From Zobellia uliginosa (GTDB lineage: Bacteria > Bacteroidota > Bacteroidia > Flavobacteriales > Flavobacteriaceae): DNA of 64,000 bases. Of the stretch, positions 54,086 to 63,108 are shown in pieces. A model generated the notes under the pieces. The model had not been told where the DNA came from and searched no databases. It saw only the letters and a list, made by a program, of their open reading frames with translations. A program made the position numbers and the translations under genes. How positions within the stretch are numbered: the first letter of the stretch is position 1; each line of letters opens with the position of its first letter. Location: assembly GCF_018860745.1 (NCBI RefSeq), contig NZ_JAHKPY010000002.1, forward strand, positions 750,618 to 814,617, read 5' to 3'.

Positions 54086-54682
54086 TTAGCTCGCAGCGAA
54101 GTTTTTCTTTCCAATCCCAAATATTACTATGAGGATAGTCTCGTATTTTGCTCCTAATTTCTTTTTTAAAATACGAAAAGCTTTGGTAATCTGAGCTTCC
54201 ACAGTTTTAATAGAAATATCAAGATAGTCCGCAATCTCATTATTTGTTAATCCTTCCCTTTTACTTAGAACAAAAACCTTTTGACATTTAGGAGGTAGTT
54301 TCTGTACCTCTTTATTTACGATTTCTATCATTCTAGTTAGAGCGTTATTGTCCGTTTCTTCAACCACTTCATGGGCGTATTCAATATATTTTGCTTGTAA
54401 TAGAACTACAGCTTTATTTTTTTGATAGTGATTCAGGAATTCATTATAAACACATTTGTATAAGAAACTACGTATGGATAATTCAGGATTTAGTTTTTTC
54501 CTTGACTTCCAAGTTTTAAGAAATACATTTTGAACAATATCCTGTGCTGTTGATTGATTATGGGTTAGAGTTATTGCATAGGCATTGAGTTGTCTATGGT
54601 AGGTTTCTAATAAGAACATGTAGGCCTTCTCTTCCCCTCGAATAAGGTTTTTGATTAAAGCTGAGTTATCTTCCAATTTCAT
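54086..54682 (-). CDS. ECF sigma-70 factor
   Basis: The 198-residue sigma factor (start ATG at 54682; an in-frame TTG lies 21 nt upstream) has region 2 with YHRQLNAYAITLTHNQSTAQ and DIVQNVFLKTWK. Region 4 has LPPKCQKVFVLSKREGLTNN and the helix-turn-helix AQITKAFRILKKKL. It belongs to the Bacteroidota ECF group that works with FecR and SusC-type transducers. It is divergent from the FecR gene by about 117 nt, so both promoters share this stretch. It should activate the following SusCD operon when a glycan ligand is sensed. Confidence 0.93.
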   Translation of the reverse strand: MKLEDNSALIKNLIRGEEKAYMFLLETYHRQLNAYAITLTHNQSTAQDIVQNVFLKTWKSRKKLNPELSIRSFLYKCVYNEFLNHYQKNKAVVLLQAKYIEYAHEVVEETDNNALTRMIEIVNKEVQKLPPKCQKVFVLSKREGLTNNEIADYLDISIKTVEAQITKAFRILKKKLGAKYETILIVIFGIGKKNFAAS

Positions 54683-54799
54683 GAGAAAATGTTTATATCG
54701 CAAGTAAAGGATAAAAATAATACGATTATTAAAAAAATATTAAAAAAAAGTTAGGGTATTGAAAATATCACTTGTAGTATATGTAAAGAGAAAGGGTAA

Positions 54800-55963
54800 A
54801 TGACTCCAAAAGAAGTTGAGAGATATATAATTAAGTATTTTACACAAACTGCAGATACAGCAGAGTTGGATCTACTTGATAAATGGTTGCAGAATAAAGA
54901 GAATCAAAGGATTTATAAAACTTACGTGAAAACAAATTTTGCGATAAACTTGGCTATGAACGACCCAAATTTGGATAAAGTAAAAAAAGAGCTCTTAAAA
55001 GAGATTCGTAACGAGAACGTTTCACAGGGTAAAGTTAGATTATTGTCCGTATTAAAGTATGCTGCCATAGCTCTTGTTTTCTTAGGCTTAGGAGTATTAC
55101 TGAAAAATAATTTATCTATAGATGGCCTGGATGAGATTGTTATACCAAGAGAAGACTTGATCACATTGGAATTGGGTAACGGCGAAGTACAGATAATTTC
55201 AGAGGATGGAAGTTCTAAAATAGTTGATGAAGCTGGTAATATTGTAAGCAATAAAAAAGGCAGTCAATTAATTTATGAGGATGAAGACCAAAATTCCAAT
55301 CTTCAATTTAATACACTCACTATTCCAAATGGTAAACGATTTGGTCTAGTATTATCTGACGGTACAAAGGTGCACTTAAATGCGGGAAGCTCCATTACGT
55401 ATCCCACTAATTTCACTAAGGATGCGGAAAGAAAAGTGACCTTATTGGGTGAAGCCTATTTTGAAGTAAGTCCGGATAAAACTAGGCGGTTTATAGTGAG
55501 TAGTCAAGAATTGGATATTAAAGTGTACGGCACCAAATTCAATGTTGAAAACTATTCTGAAGATGAAGAGGCCCAAGTAGTCTTAGTAGAGGGTTCTGTA
55601 AGCTTGTTCAACCAAGAACAGAAAGAAAAGAAAGATGCAGAAGTCTTTTTAAAGCCTGGATTTAAAGGCATATTTAGTAAAAAAGAGAAAAATATTGTAA
55701 ATCAAAAAGTGAATACTGCGCTCTATACCTCTTGGACAAATGGTAACCTGGTTTTTCGTAATGAGAGGTTCGATAATATTATTCAAAAATTGGAACGCCA
55801 TTATAATGTGGTAATTATAAACAATAACGATCTATTGGCCAATGAAACTTTCAATGCTACGGTAGAGACCAATCACGAAACTATTGAGCAGGTCTTTGAA
55901 TATTTCAACAAGGTTTATCAAATTGAATATCAAATAGTAGAGAATAAAATAATAATAAAATAA
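54800..55963 (+). CDS. FecR family anti-sigma factor
   Basis: The 387-residue protein has a cytoplasmic N-terminal domain with sigma-binding helices, one membrane helix at about 82-98, and a periplasmic FecR domain (FGLVLSDGTKVHLNAGSSITYP, VTLLGEAYFEVSPD). It ends in a DUF4974 domain (FDNIIQKLERHYNVVI). It relays the signal from the SusC transducer to the divergent ECF sigma factor. Length and order are standard for SusCD-associated trans-envelope signalling. Confidence 0.95.
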   Translation: MTPKEVERYIIKYFTQTADTAELDLLDKWLQNKENQRIYKTYVKTNFAINLAMNDPNLDKVKKELLKEIRNENVSQGKVRLLSVLKYAAIALVFLGLGVLLKNNLSIDGLDEIVIPREDLITLELGNGEVQIISEDGSSKIVDEAGNIVSNKKGSQLIYEDEDQNSNLQFNTLTIPNGKRFGLVLSDGTKVHLNAGSSITYPTNFTKDAERKVTLLGEAYFEVSPDKTRRFIVSSQELDIKVYGTKFNVENYSEDEEAQVVLVEGSVSLFNQEQKEKKDAEVFLKPGFKGIFSKKEKNIVNQKVNTALYTSWTNGNLVFRNERFDNIIQKLERHYNVVIINNNDLLANETFNATVETNHETIEQVFEYFNKVYQIEYQIVENKIIIK

Positions 55964-56008
55964 AAATAGGATGAAACGAAATAACTAGAACCCATCAAAC
56001 TTGATCAT

Positions 56009-56066
56009 TTTTTTATTCGAACTTATTTGAATAAAAAATCGGAAAATGCTCTAACATTTCCCGATT
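56009..56066 (+). promoter_or_regulatory. Two hairpins in the susC leader
   Basis: The first hairpin has the arms TTTTTTATTCGAA and TTTGAATAAAAAA. The second, starting at 56037, pairs AATCGGAAAATG with CATTTCCCGATT, with one mismatch. They lie between fecR and susC, about 50 nt before the susC start. Neither ends in a T tract in the sense direction, so a leader or processing role is more likely than termination. Confidence 0.5.
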
Positions 56067-56116
56067 CAAAAAAATGATTATTCGTAACGCGTAATCACAA
56101 ATAAACACTCAAAATT

Positions 56117-59100
56117 ATGAAAAAACCACCAAAGTCGGAGGGTGTTCTCTCTTGGCACTTAAATTATGACCTGAAAATGAAGTTATCGCTTCTATTTTTC
56201 TTAACCATTAGTTTTTTGATGCATGCCAATTCTTCGTATGCGCAAAAGACTAAAATATCTATAGAAAGGGAAAATTCTACGGTAAGAGAAGTTCTTGAAG
56301 ATATTGAAACTCTAACTGAATTTAAGTTTCTGTTCAATACACGAGCAGTGGACTTAAGTAGAAAAGTAACCATTAAGGTAGATAAAGCTCCAATTGATAA
56401 GGTATTGGACCTATTGTTTGAAAATGTAGATACGAGCTATGAATTGGATGACCGTAAGATACTATTGAGAAAGAAGGAGCGAAAAAGCCGTAGTACAAAT
56501 GAATCACTCTTAATTGCTCCTTATCAACAAACAATATCAGGAATTGTAACCGATGCTGATGGCATACCATTACCTGGGGCAAATATTGTAGAAAAAGGAA
56601 CATCAAACGGTGTCACGGCAGATTTTGACGGAAACTTCTCAATTGAAGTTTCAGACGAGAACGCAATTCTTTCCATCTCGTATATTGGGTATACAACAAA
56701 AGATATAGTAGTAGAAGGTAACGCACCAATTACTGTGCAACTGCAACCAGATGCAGCTAAGTTGGAAGAAGTAGTGGTTGTAGGTTATGGTACACAACGA
56801 AAAACCGACTTAACAGGAGCTATTGCTACAGTTAAATCAGAAGATTTTACCCAAGGAGCAAATTATGATGCGGTGCAACTTTTAAATGGTGCGGCATCAG
56901 GTGTTAATGTTAGTCAAGTGAGTTCTGCTCCAGGTGCCGGTTTAAAAGTTCAGATACGTGGTGCCGGTTCTATAAACAGTGATAATTCGGTATTGTTCGT
57001 AGTTGATGGTCTTCCGGGTGTAGACCCTTCCTCATTAAGCCCTGGCGATATAGAATCCATAGATGTGTTAAAAGATGCTTCTTCTGCCGCTATTTACGGT
57101 ACTCGTGCGGCTAATGGTGTTGTTCTAATTACAACGAAAAAAGGAAAAGCCGGAAAAACAAGCTTGTCCTATAGCACGTATACCGGTTTTCAAAGCGTAG
57201 CCAAGTCTTTGGACGTGTTAGGTGCCAATGACTATGCGGACCTGGTTAATTTTAGAAGTGCAGATACTTATTCTCCTGAGCAAATTGCAGGTTTTGGTGC
57301 CGGCACCGATTGGCAAGATGAGATTTTTCAAAATGCCACGGTTCAAAATCATCAAATATCTTTGTCCGGAGGTAACGAGAAGGGCAATTATTATTTAGGG
57401 TTGAATTACTTTGATCAAGATGGTATTGTGAAGTCTTCATCAAGTCAGAAATATAATATTCGCTTAAATGTGCAATCACGACCGCTGGAAAACTTGCTGA
57501 TTTCTGCTAATGCTAATTTTACTAGACAGACCAATAATGAAATATTGTTCTCAAATTCCGCAAATGAAAATGCGGGTCCCATAAACTCGGCCATTCAATT
57601 TGACCCGACTTTATCATCAGGCCTTGATGAGAATGGACGCTATTTTAGAAATGCTTCAATTGCTTTGGATAATCCGTTAGCATTGATTTATGGGATTGAT
57701 AACCAAACTGTTCTCAATAGATTTTATGCTTCTATAAATACGGATTACGAAGTAATTAAAAATGTAACAGCTAGTTTACGTTTGGGTGGGGAGTCTAATA
57801 CCTCAAGGGCAGATATGTACAGAAGTAGGGCTACTCTTAGCGGGCTGGCGCAAGGCGGTATAGGCACAATAGAGTCTATAGAACAAACACATTGGCTGGT
57901 TGAGGCGCTTCTAAAGTATAGCAATACGTTCAATGAAAATCATAATTTCTCAATTTTTGGAGGGGTAACTTTTGAAGAATTTTTAAACAGAAGATTCAGT
58001 GCAAATTCAGAAGGTTTTTTGTCAGACGTAACGGCTACCAATCTACTACAGAGTGGTAACGGTGATTTAAACGATGACGTTACCAGTGGCAAACAAAAAA
58101 ATCAATTAAATGGTTTTATAGGTCGTGCTACCTATGATTACAAGGGTAAATATTTATTAACTGCATCCTTTAGGGTAGATGGTTCTTCTCGCTTTTCCCC
58201 CGATAATAAATATGCTTTTTTTCCATCGGCATCTTTAGGATGGAGAGTTAGTCAAGAACCATTTTTGGTTGATAGTAATACTCTAAGTAATCTAAAACTA
58301 CGCCTGGGTTATGGGGAACTGGGAAATCAAGGAATTAATAATTTCGAGACTAGACAGACCCTTATTTCCCGATCCAATAATGGTAGTAATTCAGTTTTTG
58401 GGGGATCTGTAGCGCAAGGTGTGGTCGCTGCAAGGTTACCTAATCCGGATTTGAAATGGGAAACCACTACAGAAATAAATGTAGGTGTTGACTATGGTTT
58501 TCTGAATAATCGCATCTCAGGTTCTGTAGATCTTTTTAAGCGTAAAACGTCAGATCAACTTTTTAACAAACCGTTGCCCTCTGTTGTTGGCTTTACTAAT
58601 GTGAGGACTAACCTTGGTGAAGTAGAAAACAGCGGTGTTGATTTCAATATTAACACTATCAATATTAATAAGGATGATTTTCAATGGACTACTGGAATTA
58701 CAATGTCATTCTTAAAGAATGAAGTAACTATGCTACCGGATTTTACCGAAGAGATAATAGGAGGCAACATAGGTACTTTTATACAACAATATACTATTGT
58801 ACGGGAAGGCGCCCCGTTGCAATCTTTCTATGGTTATGAAATAGACGGTATATTTCAGGTGGGAGATGATATTGCAAATTCTGCTACACCTGACTATCTA
58901 CCAGGTCAACCCAGATTTGTTGATCAAGATGGTGATGGAGATGTAGATGCGGATGACCGAGTGGTATTAGGTGATCCCTTTCCTGATTTTTCTTTCGGTT
59001 TTAACAACAACTTCAAGTATAAAAACCTGAGTCTTGAGATTTTTCTTCAGGGAGTTCAAGGTATTGAATCTTTAGACGCCAATGTAACGGAATCATTGTA

Positions 59101-59479
59101 TCCAACGAACTCGGCCAGGAATTCTATTTCAAAATATTACAATGAAAGATGGACACCGGAAAATCCATCAAACACTTTGCCGTCAGGAGAAAACCCTAGT
59201 CAGTATGGTGGGGCTAGAGCTATCAACTCCCTTACGATTACGGACGCTTCTTTCATTCGTTTAAAGAATATTACTCTTGGTTATAACATACCGTTAAAAG
59301 ATACTTTTAGAATAACATCACTAGGTCTGTATGCCGCGGTAGACAACCTGTTTACAATCACTGATTTTGAAGGGTATGATCCAGATGCGAGTGCAGAAGG
59401 TACGAATGTGGAACGTAGCAGTTATAATAGCTATCCGTTAGCACGTACAATTAGATTGGGCTTAGATATTAAATTTTAA
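56117..59479 (+). CDS. SusC/RagA family TonB-linked outer membrane transducer
   Basis: The 1120-residue protein has a signal helix (LSLLFFLTISFLMHANSSYA) and an STN secretin/TonB N-terminal domain at about 50-120. A carboxypeptidase-like domain covers about 140-215 (GIVTDADGIPLPGANIVEKG). Next are a TonB-box-type VVVGYGTQRKTDLTGAIATV stretch, the plug with DVLKDASSAAIYGTRAANGV, and a TonB-dependent barrel ending in Phe. The STN domain marks a signalling transducer, consistent with the adjacent sigma/FecR pair. It imports oligosaccharides together with the next gene product. Confidence 0.97.
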   Translation: MKKPPKSEGVLSWHLNYDLKMKLSLLFFLTISFLMHANSSYAQKTKISIERENSTVREVLEDIETLTEFKFLFNTRAVDLSRKVTIKVDKAPIDKVLDLLFENVDTSYELDDRKILLRKKERKSRSTNESLLIAPYQQTISGIVTDADGIPLPGANIVEKGTSNGVTADFDGNFSIEVSDENAILSISYIGYTTKDIVVEGNAPITVQLQPDAAKLEEVVVVGYGTQRKTDLTGAIATVKSEDFTQGANYDAVQLLNGAASGVNVSQVSSAPGAGLKVQIRGAGSINSDNSVLFVVDGLPGVDPSSLSPGDIESIDVLKDASSAAIYGTRAANGVVLITTKKGKAGKTSLSYSTYTGFQSVAKSLDVLGANDYADLVNFRSADTYSPEQIAGFGAGTDWQDEIFQNATVQNHQISLSGGNEKGNYYLGLNYFDQDGIVKSSSSQKYNIRLNVQSRPLENLLISANANFTRQTNNEILFSNSANENAGPINSAIQFDPTLSSGLDENGRYFRNASIALDNPLALIYGIDNQTVLNRFYASINTDYEVIKNVTASLRLGGESNTSRADMYRSRATLSGLAQGGIGTIESIEQTHWLVEALLKYSNTFNENHNFSIFGGVTFEEFLNRRFSANSEGFLSDVTATNLLQSGNGDLNDDVTSGKQKNQLNGFIGRATYDYKGKYLLTASFRVDGSSRFSPDNKYAFFPSASLGWRVSQEPFLVDSNTLSNLKLRLGYGELGNQGINNFETRQTLISRSNNGSNSVFGGSVAQGVVAARLPNPDLKWETTTEINVGVDYGFLNNRISGSVDLFKRKTSDQLFNKPLPSVVGFTNVRTNLGEVENSGVDFNINTININKDDFQWTTGITMSFLKNEVTMLPDFTEEIIGGNIGTFIQQYTIVREGAPLQSFYGYEIDGIFQVGDDIANSATPDYLPGQPRFVDQDGDGDVDADDRVVLGDPFPDFSFGFNNNFKYKNLSLEIFLQGVQGIESLDANVTESLYPTNSARNSISKYYNERWTPENPSNTLPSGENPSQYGGARAINSLTITDASFIRLKNITLGYNIPLKDTFRITSLGLYAAVDNLFTITDFEGYDPDASAEGTNVERSSYNSYPLARTIRLGLDIKF

Positions 59480-59489
59480 ACATACACTG

Positions 59490-60953
59490 ATGAAAAAATA
59501 TATAATTAACATAGTTGTGATCGTACTTTTGTTCGGTTGCGAAGATTTTTTAGAAGAAGAAGTCTTTACAGAATACGACCCATCTGTTTTTCTACAAGAC
59601 GAAGCAGGGGTAGATGCTTTGTTGACAGGGGCTTATAGTGCTGCCATATATTCTAATTTCCAAGCTATAGACCATTTTAATGTGCAACAACTCAATACTG
59701 ATGAGACTTGGGAAACTGGGGGAGGTCTCAACAGAAGGGTTTTACCACTTATTGAGTTTACTTGGGATGCTTCAACAGACTATTTCAATAACGGATATAA
59801 TAGGTTTTATAATGCCATAGCCGCAGCAAATAATGTGCTGAGTGTTATAGACGGTCTAGATAACTTGGAAGAAGCCACTTTAAAAAAAATTGAGGCGGAG
59901 GCCAGGTTTTTACGAGCATTTTCTTATTACAATCTACATAACTATTTTGGTCCTACACCTATTGTTACCGTACCCGATGGGGCCACTTTAGATGAAATAG
60001 AGGCTGTAGGAAAAGAAACACCTAGAGCTACTGAAGAAGAATACAGGAGCTATGTAATAGGTGATTTAATTTATGCATCTGAAAACTTGGATTACGGCGG
60101 ACTTTCAAGTAGAGCGAATAAGGGAAGTGCACTTGCTTTGTTAACCAAAGTTTATTTAAATAATAAACAATGGGAAGAAGCGGCCACAATGGCAGAGGAA
60201 GTAATTTCAAATGGAGGATATGTTTTATATGACGATTACACCAAACTTTTTGCAGTAGAAGGTGAAGATAACAACGAATTCATTTTTAGATTTGAAGCTG
60301 CTGTAGGAACCAATCAAGCAAATGTATATATACCCCATGCTTTTCCTCCAAATTACCCTATAGAATCCAATTGGGAAAATTTTGGCGCTCAGTTCAGAAC
60401 ATATACCGCGTTTTACGAAACGTTTGAAGGAACTGATATTAGAAGACAACTTCTAATTTCGGAATATATACCAACAACCACGGGTGTTTTAACTCCTTTG
60501 TCCAGAGATGGTGACGGTGTTGCTTTAGATGATGTACGCAGTTTTAAATTTGTACCAGACCCGAATGCGGCAGGTAGGTTTAGTGGTAATGATTTTCCTA
60601 TTATACGTTTGGCGGATATTATCTTGGCACGTGCTGAAGCATTGAACGAAGTTAACGGACCCAACCAGGAGAGTATAGATTTGATCAATGAGATTCGTGA
60701 TCGGGCTGGTGTTGCTAGTATTGTCCTTACCGATTTTAGTTCAAAAGAAGAATTAAAAGATTTTATTTTAGCTGAAAGAGGGTGGGAACTTTACTCGGAA
60801 AGTTTGCGAAGAGAAGATTTAATAAGGCATAATAAATTTGTGGAAAGAGCAATAGAACGTGGTAAACCAGCACAACCCCATCATGTGGTTTATCCGCTTC
60901 CGCAAGCGCAGATAGATAATAATCCAAATTTAGAGCAGAACCCAGGATATTAA
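59490..60953 (+). CDS. SusD/RagB family glycan-binding lipoprotein
   Basis: The 487-residue lipoprotein has a lipobox LLFGC with Cys at residue 16. It has the SusD-like TPR-helix core: EAGVDALLTGAYSA, EAEARFLRAFSYYNL and a C-terminal RGWELYSESLRREDLIRHNKF region. SusD caps SusC and binds oligosaccharide at the cell surface. It lies 10 nt after susC in one operon. A hairpin at 60959 separates it from the sulfatase gene. Confidence 0.96.
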   Translation: MKKYIINIVVIVLLFGCEDFLEEEVFTEYDPSVFLQDEAGVDALLTGAYSAAIYSNFQAIDHFNVQQLNTDETWETGGGLNRRVLPLIEFTWDASTDYFNNGYNRFYNAIAAANNVLSVIDGLDNLEEATLKKIEAEARFLRAFSYYNLHNYFGPTPIVTVPDGATLDEIEAVGKETPRATEEEYRSYVIGDLIYASENLDYGGLSSRANKGSALALLTKVYLNNKQWEEAATMAEEVISNGGYVLYDDYTKLFAVEGEDNNEFIFRFEAAVGTNQANVYIPHAFPPNYPIESNWENFGAQFRTYTAFYETFEGTDIRRQLLISEYIPTTTGVLTPLSRDGDGVALDDVRSFKFVPDPNAAGRFSGNDFPIIRLADIILARAEALNEVNGPNQESIDLINEIRDRAGVASIVLTDFSSKEELKDFILAERGWELYSESLRREDLIRHNKFVERAIERGKPAQPHHVVYPLPQAQIDNNPNLEQNPGY

Positions 60954-60958
60954 ATTTC

Positions 60959-60999
60959 AAAGATTACGGGGTTTAATAGGTAAAAGCCCCATAATCTTT
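60959..60999 (+). terminator. Intercistronic hairpin between susD and sulfatase
   Basis: AAAGATTACGGGG and CCCCATAATCTTT form a 13-bp stem with one mismatch. No perfect T tract follows (AGTTTTAATTT), so it may be an attenuator or processing site rather than a full terminator. Confidence 0.6.
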
Positions 61000-61020
61000 A
61001 GTTTTAATTTATAAAATACT

Positions 61021-62466
61021 ATGAGATATAAAATAGTGACCATACTTACTTTCTGCCTACTTTTTATAGGGTGCAAAGAAAAAAAGGTAGTAACTGCAGA
61101 AGTAGAGAGTGTACAACTATCTCCTAAGAAAAATGTTGTTTTTATACTAGTAGATGATTTAGGCTGGAAAGATTTAGCGTGTTATGGAAGCTCCTTTTAT
61201 GAAACACCAAATATTGATAGGTTAGCAGCTAGTAGCAACCTCTTTACAAATGCATATAGCCCCAATCCTGTATGTTCCCCTACAAGAGCCGCAATTATGA
61301 CGGGAAAATACCCAAGTAGAGTAGGTATTACGGATTGGATTCCGGGGTACGAGGCCAAGAACGCTATACTTAAAGGCCCGGAAGACTTGTTTGAGTTACC
61401 GCTAGAAGAAACCACCATAGCGGAAGCTTTAAAAGAACAGGATTATAAAACATTTTTTGCTGGTAAGTGGCATTTGGGTGATACTGGCTTTTTTCCGGAG
61501 AACCAAGGTTTTGATATTAATAAAGGCGGCCACCACAAAGGACAACCGCCAGGAGGGTATTATTCACCGTACAAGAACCCAAAACTATCGGATGGCCCAG
61601 AGGGTGAATATTTAACGGATAGGCTTACCAACGAATCCATTGCATTTTTAGAAGAGAATAAGGATAACCCATTTCTTTTGTATTTGTCTTATTATACCGT
61701 GCACACGCCAATCCAAGCCTCTAAAAAACACATTGAAAAGTTTGAAGCGAAAAAGAAGGAATTAAAAATTGGTGATGCTCAATTAAAAAATGAGAGGGAA
61801 GCGCATACCGTTATAAATCAATACAATGCGGAATATGCTTCTATGGTTTACGCTTTAGATGAGAATGTAGGTAGGTTACTGGATAAGCTAGAAGTATTAA
61901 AATTGATGGATGATACTTTAATAATTTTTACTTCTGATAATGGTGGGCTCACTACACGAATAGGCGATCGCAAGGGACCAACAAGCGTGCGGCCGTTACG
62001 AGCTGGAAAAGGTTGGGCCTATGAAGGCGGAATTAAAATTCCTTTACTGATTAAAAAGCCCGGACAAACACAAGGAAGCAAGATTAATACGCCAGTGATT
62101 AGCATGGATATGTTTCCTACTATTTTAGAGGAGCTTAATTTACCGCTTCGGCCAGAACTCCATCAAGATGGGGTGAGTCTTAAACCAGTTATGGAAGGAG
62201 AAAAAAGTAGTGCCCATGAAGCTTTGTTTTGGGATTATCCACATTATCATGGAAGTGGCTGGACGCCAGGTCAGGCAGTAAGGAAAGGAGATTGGAAACT
62301 GATTTATTTTTATGAAAACGATTCGTATGAATTGTATAATCTTAAAAATGATGTTTCTGAAGAGAATGATCTGGCACAGACCAACCAAGAGAAACTAAAA
62401 GAGTTAAAACAGGTCTTGATTGATTTCAATAAGAGACTCAATACCCAAAAACCGATGCGCAATTAG
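61021..62466 (+). CDS. S1 family lipoprotein sulfatase (formylglycine-dependent)
   Basis: The 481-residue enzyme has a lipobox LFIGC with Cys at residue 18. The sulfatase signature CSPTRAAIMTGKYPSRVG has the formylglycine precursor Cys at residue 85. Metal-binding residues occur in LVDDLGWKD, in FAGKWHLGDTGF and in IFTSDNGG. It should remove sulfate esters from a glycan at the cell surface or periplasm. The gene follows susD in the same direction, indicating a sulfated polysaccharide such as an algal galactan or fucan as substrate. The exact glycan cannot be deduced. It needs the formylglycine-generating enzyme encoded elsewhere. Confidence 0.95.
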   Translation: MRYKIVTILTFCLLFIGCKEKKVVTAEVESVQLSPKKNVVFILVDDLGWKDLACYGSSFYETPNIDRLAASSNLFTNAYSPNPVCSPTRAAIMTGKYPSRVGITDWIPGYEAKNAILKGPEDLFELPLEETTIAEALKEQDYKTFFAGKWHLGDTGFFPENQGFDINKGGHHKGQPPGGYYSPYKNPKLSDGPEGEYLTDRLTNESIAFLEENKDNPFLLYLSYYTVHTPIQASKKHIEKFEAKKKELKIGDAQLKNEREAHTVINQYNAEYASMVYALDENVGRLLDKLEVLKLMDDTLIIFTSDNGGLTTRIGDRKGPTSVRPLRAGKGWAYEGGIKIPLLIKKPGQTQGSKINTPVISMDMFPTILEELNLPLRPELHQDGVSLKPVMEGEKSSAHEALFWDYPHYHGSGWTPGQAVRKGDWKLIYFYENDSYELYNLKNDVSEENDLAQTNQEKLKELKQVLIDFNKRLNTQKPMRN

Positions 62467-62522
62467 AAATTGGCGGTATAATAAATGAATGATTTAGTTA
62501 GTTGAGTTAGTTTAGTTTTTTC

Positions 62523-62554
62523 AAAAGGGCAACAAGAAATTGTTGTCCTTTTTT
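62523..62554 (+). terminator. Intrinsic terminator of the polysaccharide utilisation operon
   Basis: AAAAGGGCAACAA pairs with TTGTTGTCCTTTT over 13 bp (one G-T pair) around a GAAA tetraloop, followed by T residues. It lies 57 nt after the sulfatase stop. Confidence 0.92.
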
Positions 62555-62565
62555 GGCTCACTTCC

Positions 62566-62961
62566 TTATTTTGAACACCTATTGGGAGCCAATATGTTAT
62601 TAGGGTGCAAGGTGCTTTTTAATTTAAAGGCGAGGCTATTTTCCCAATTCAATTTGCTCAGATATTCGTTTTGAAAAACAGTAGGTACCCTATACGGATA
62701 GACACCAATTTTTAAACAAAAATCTAATAAAGACCCATACAGCGTATGCGCATTGGCAACTTCTTTTGGTTCTGTCTTATCAAATAATATGGGTATGGTG
62801 GAAGGGATTACATTTTCATTCTGAAGGATTAAAGTAACCATGGGTTCCATATTAAATTCTTTAAACAGGTTGTAAATCCCTTCAACATAAATTTTTATAA
62901 CATTTACGTCTAAAAATGAATACTGGCCTATGGCACAAGAGTATATAGATGGAGTATACAA
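62566..62961 (-). pseudogene. C-terminal remnant of a VAO-type FAD-linked oxidase
   Basis: The 131-codon frame contains VIPSTIPILFDKTEPKEVAN, AHTLYGSLLDFCLKIGVYPY and KLKSTLHPNNILAPNR. These match the substrate-domain end of vanillyl-alcohol oxidase/4-cresol dehydrogenase-like flavoproteins. The N-terminal FAD domain and most of the substrate domain (over 350 residues) are absent and a stop closes the frame upstream. It is therefore a decayed gene. It lies between the sulfatase and the restriction gene, which suggests past rearrangement. Confidence 0.65.
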
Positions 62962-63022
62962 AACCGTTACCTAGAACAGCGGATATTAGTGAATAGTTAG
63001 TTTTAGTTTTATAGTGGAAGCC

Positions 63023-63046
63023 CCGTCATTTTTTGGCGGTTTTTTT
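63023..63046 (+). terminator. Orphan intrinsic terminator
   Basis: CCGTCA pairs with TGGCGG (one T-G pair) around five T and is followed by seven T. No intact plus-strand gene precedes it, so it may be left from a lost gene. Confidence 0.65.
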
Positions 63047-63108
63047 GTTTCAGTGGTAACCGACAAAGTGGTATTCTATTATTCTGTTTAAGAAAAAGGT
63101 ACAACGTA

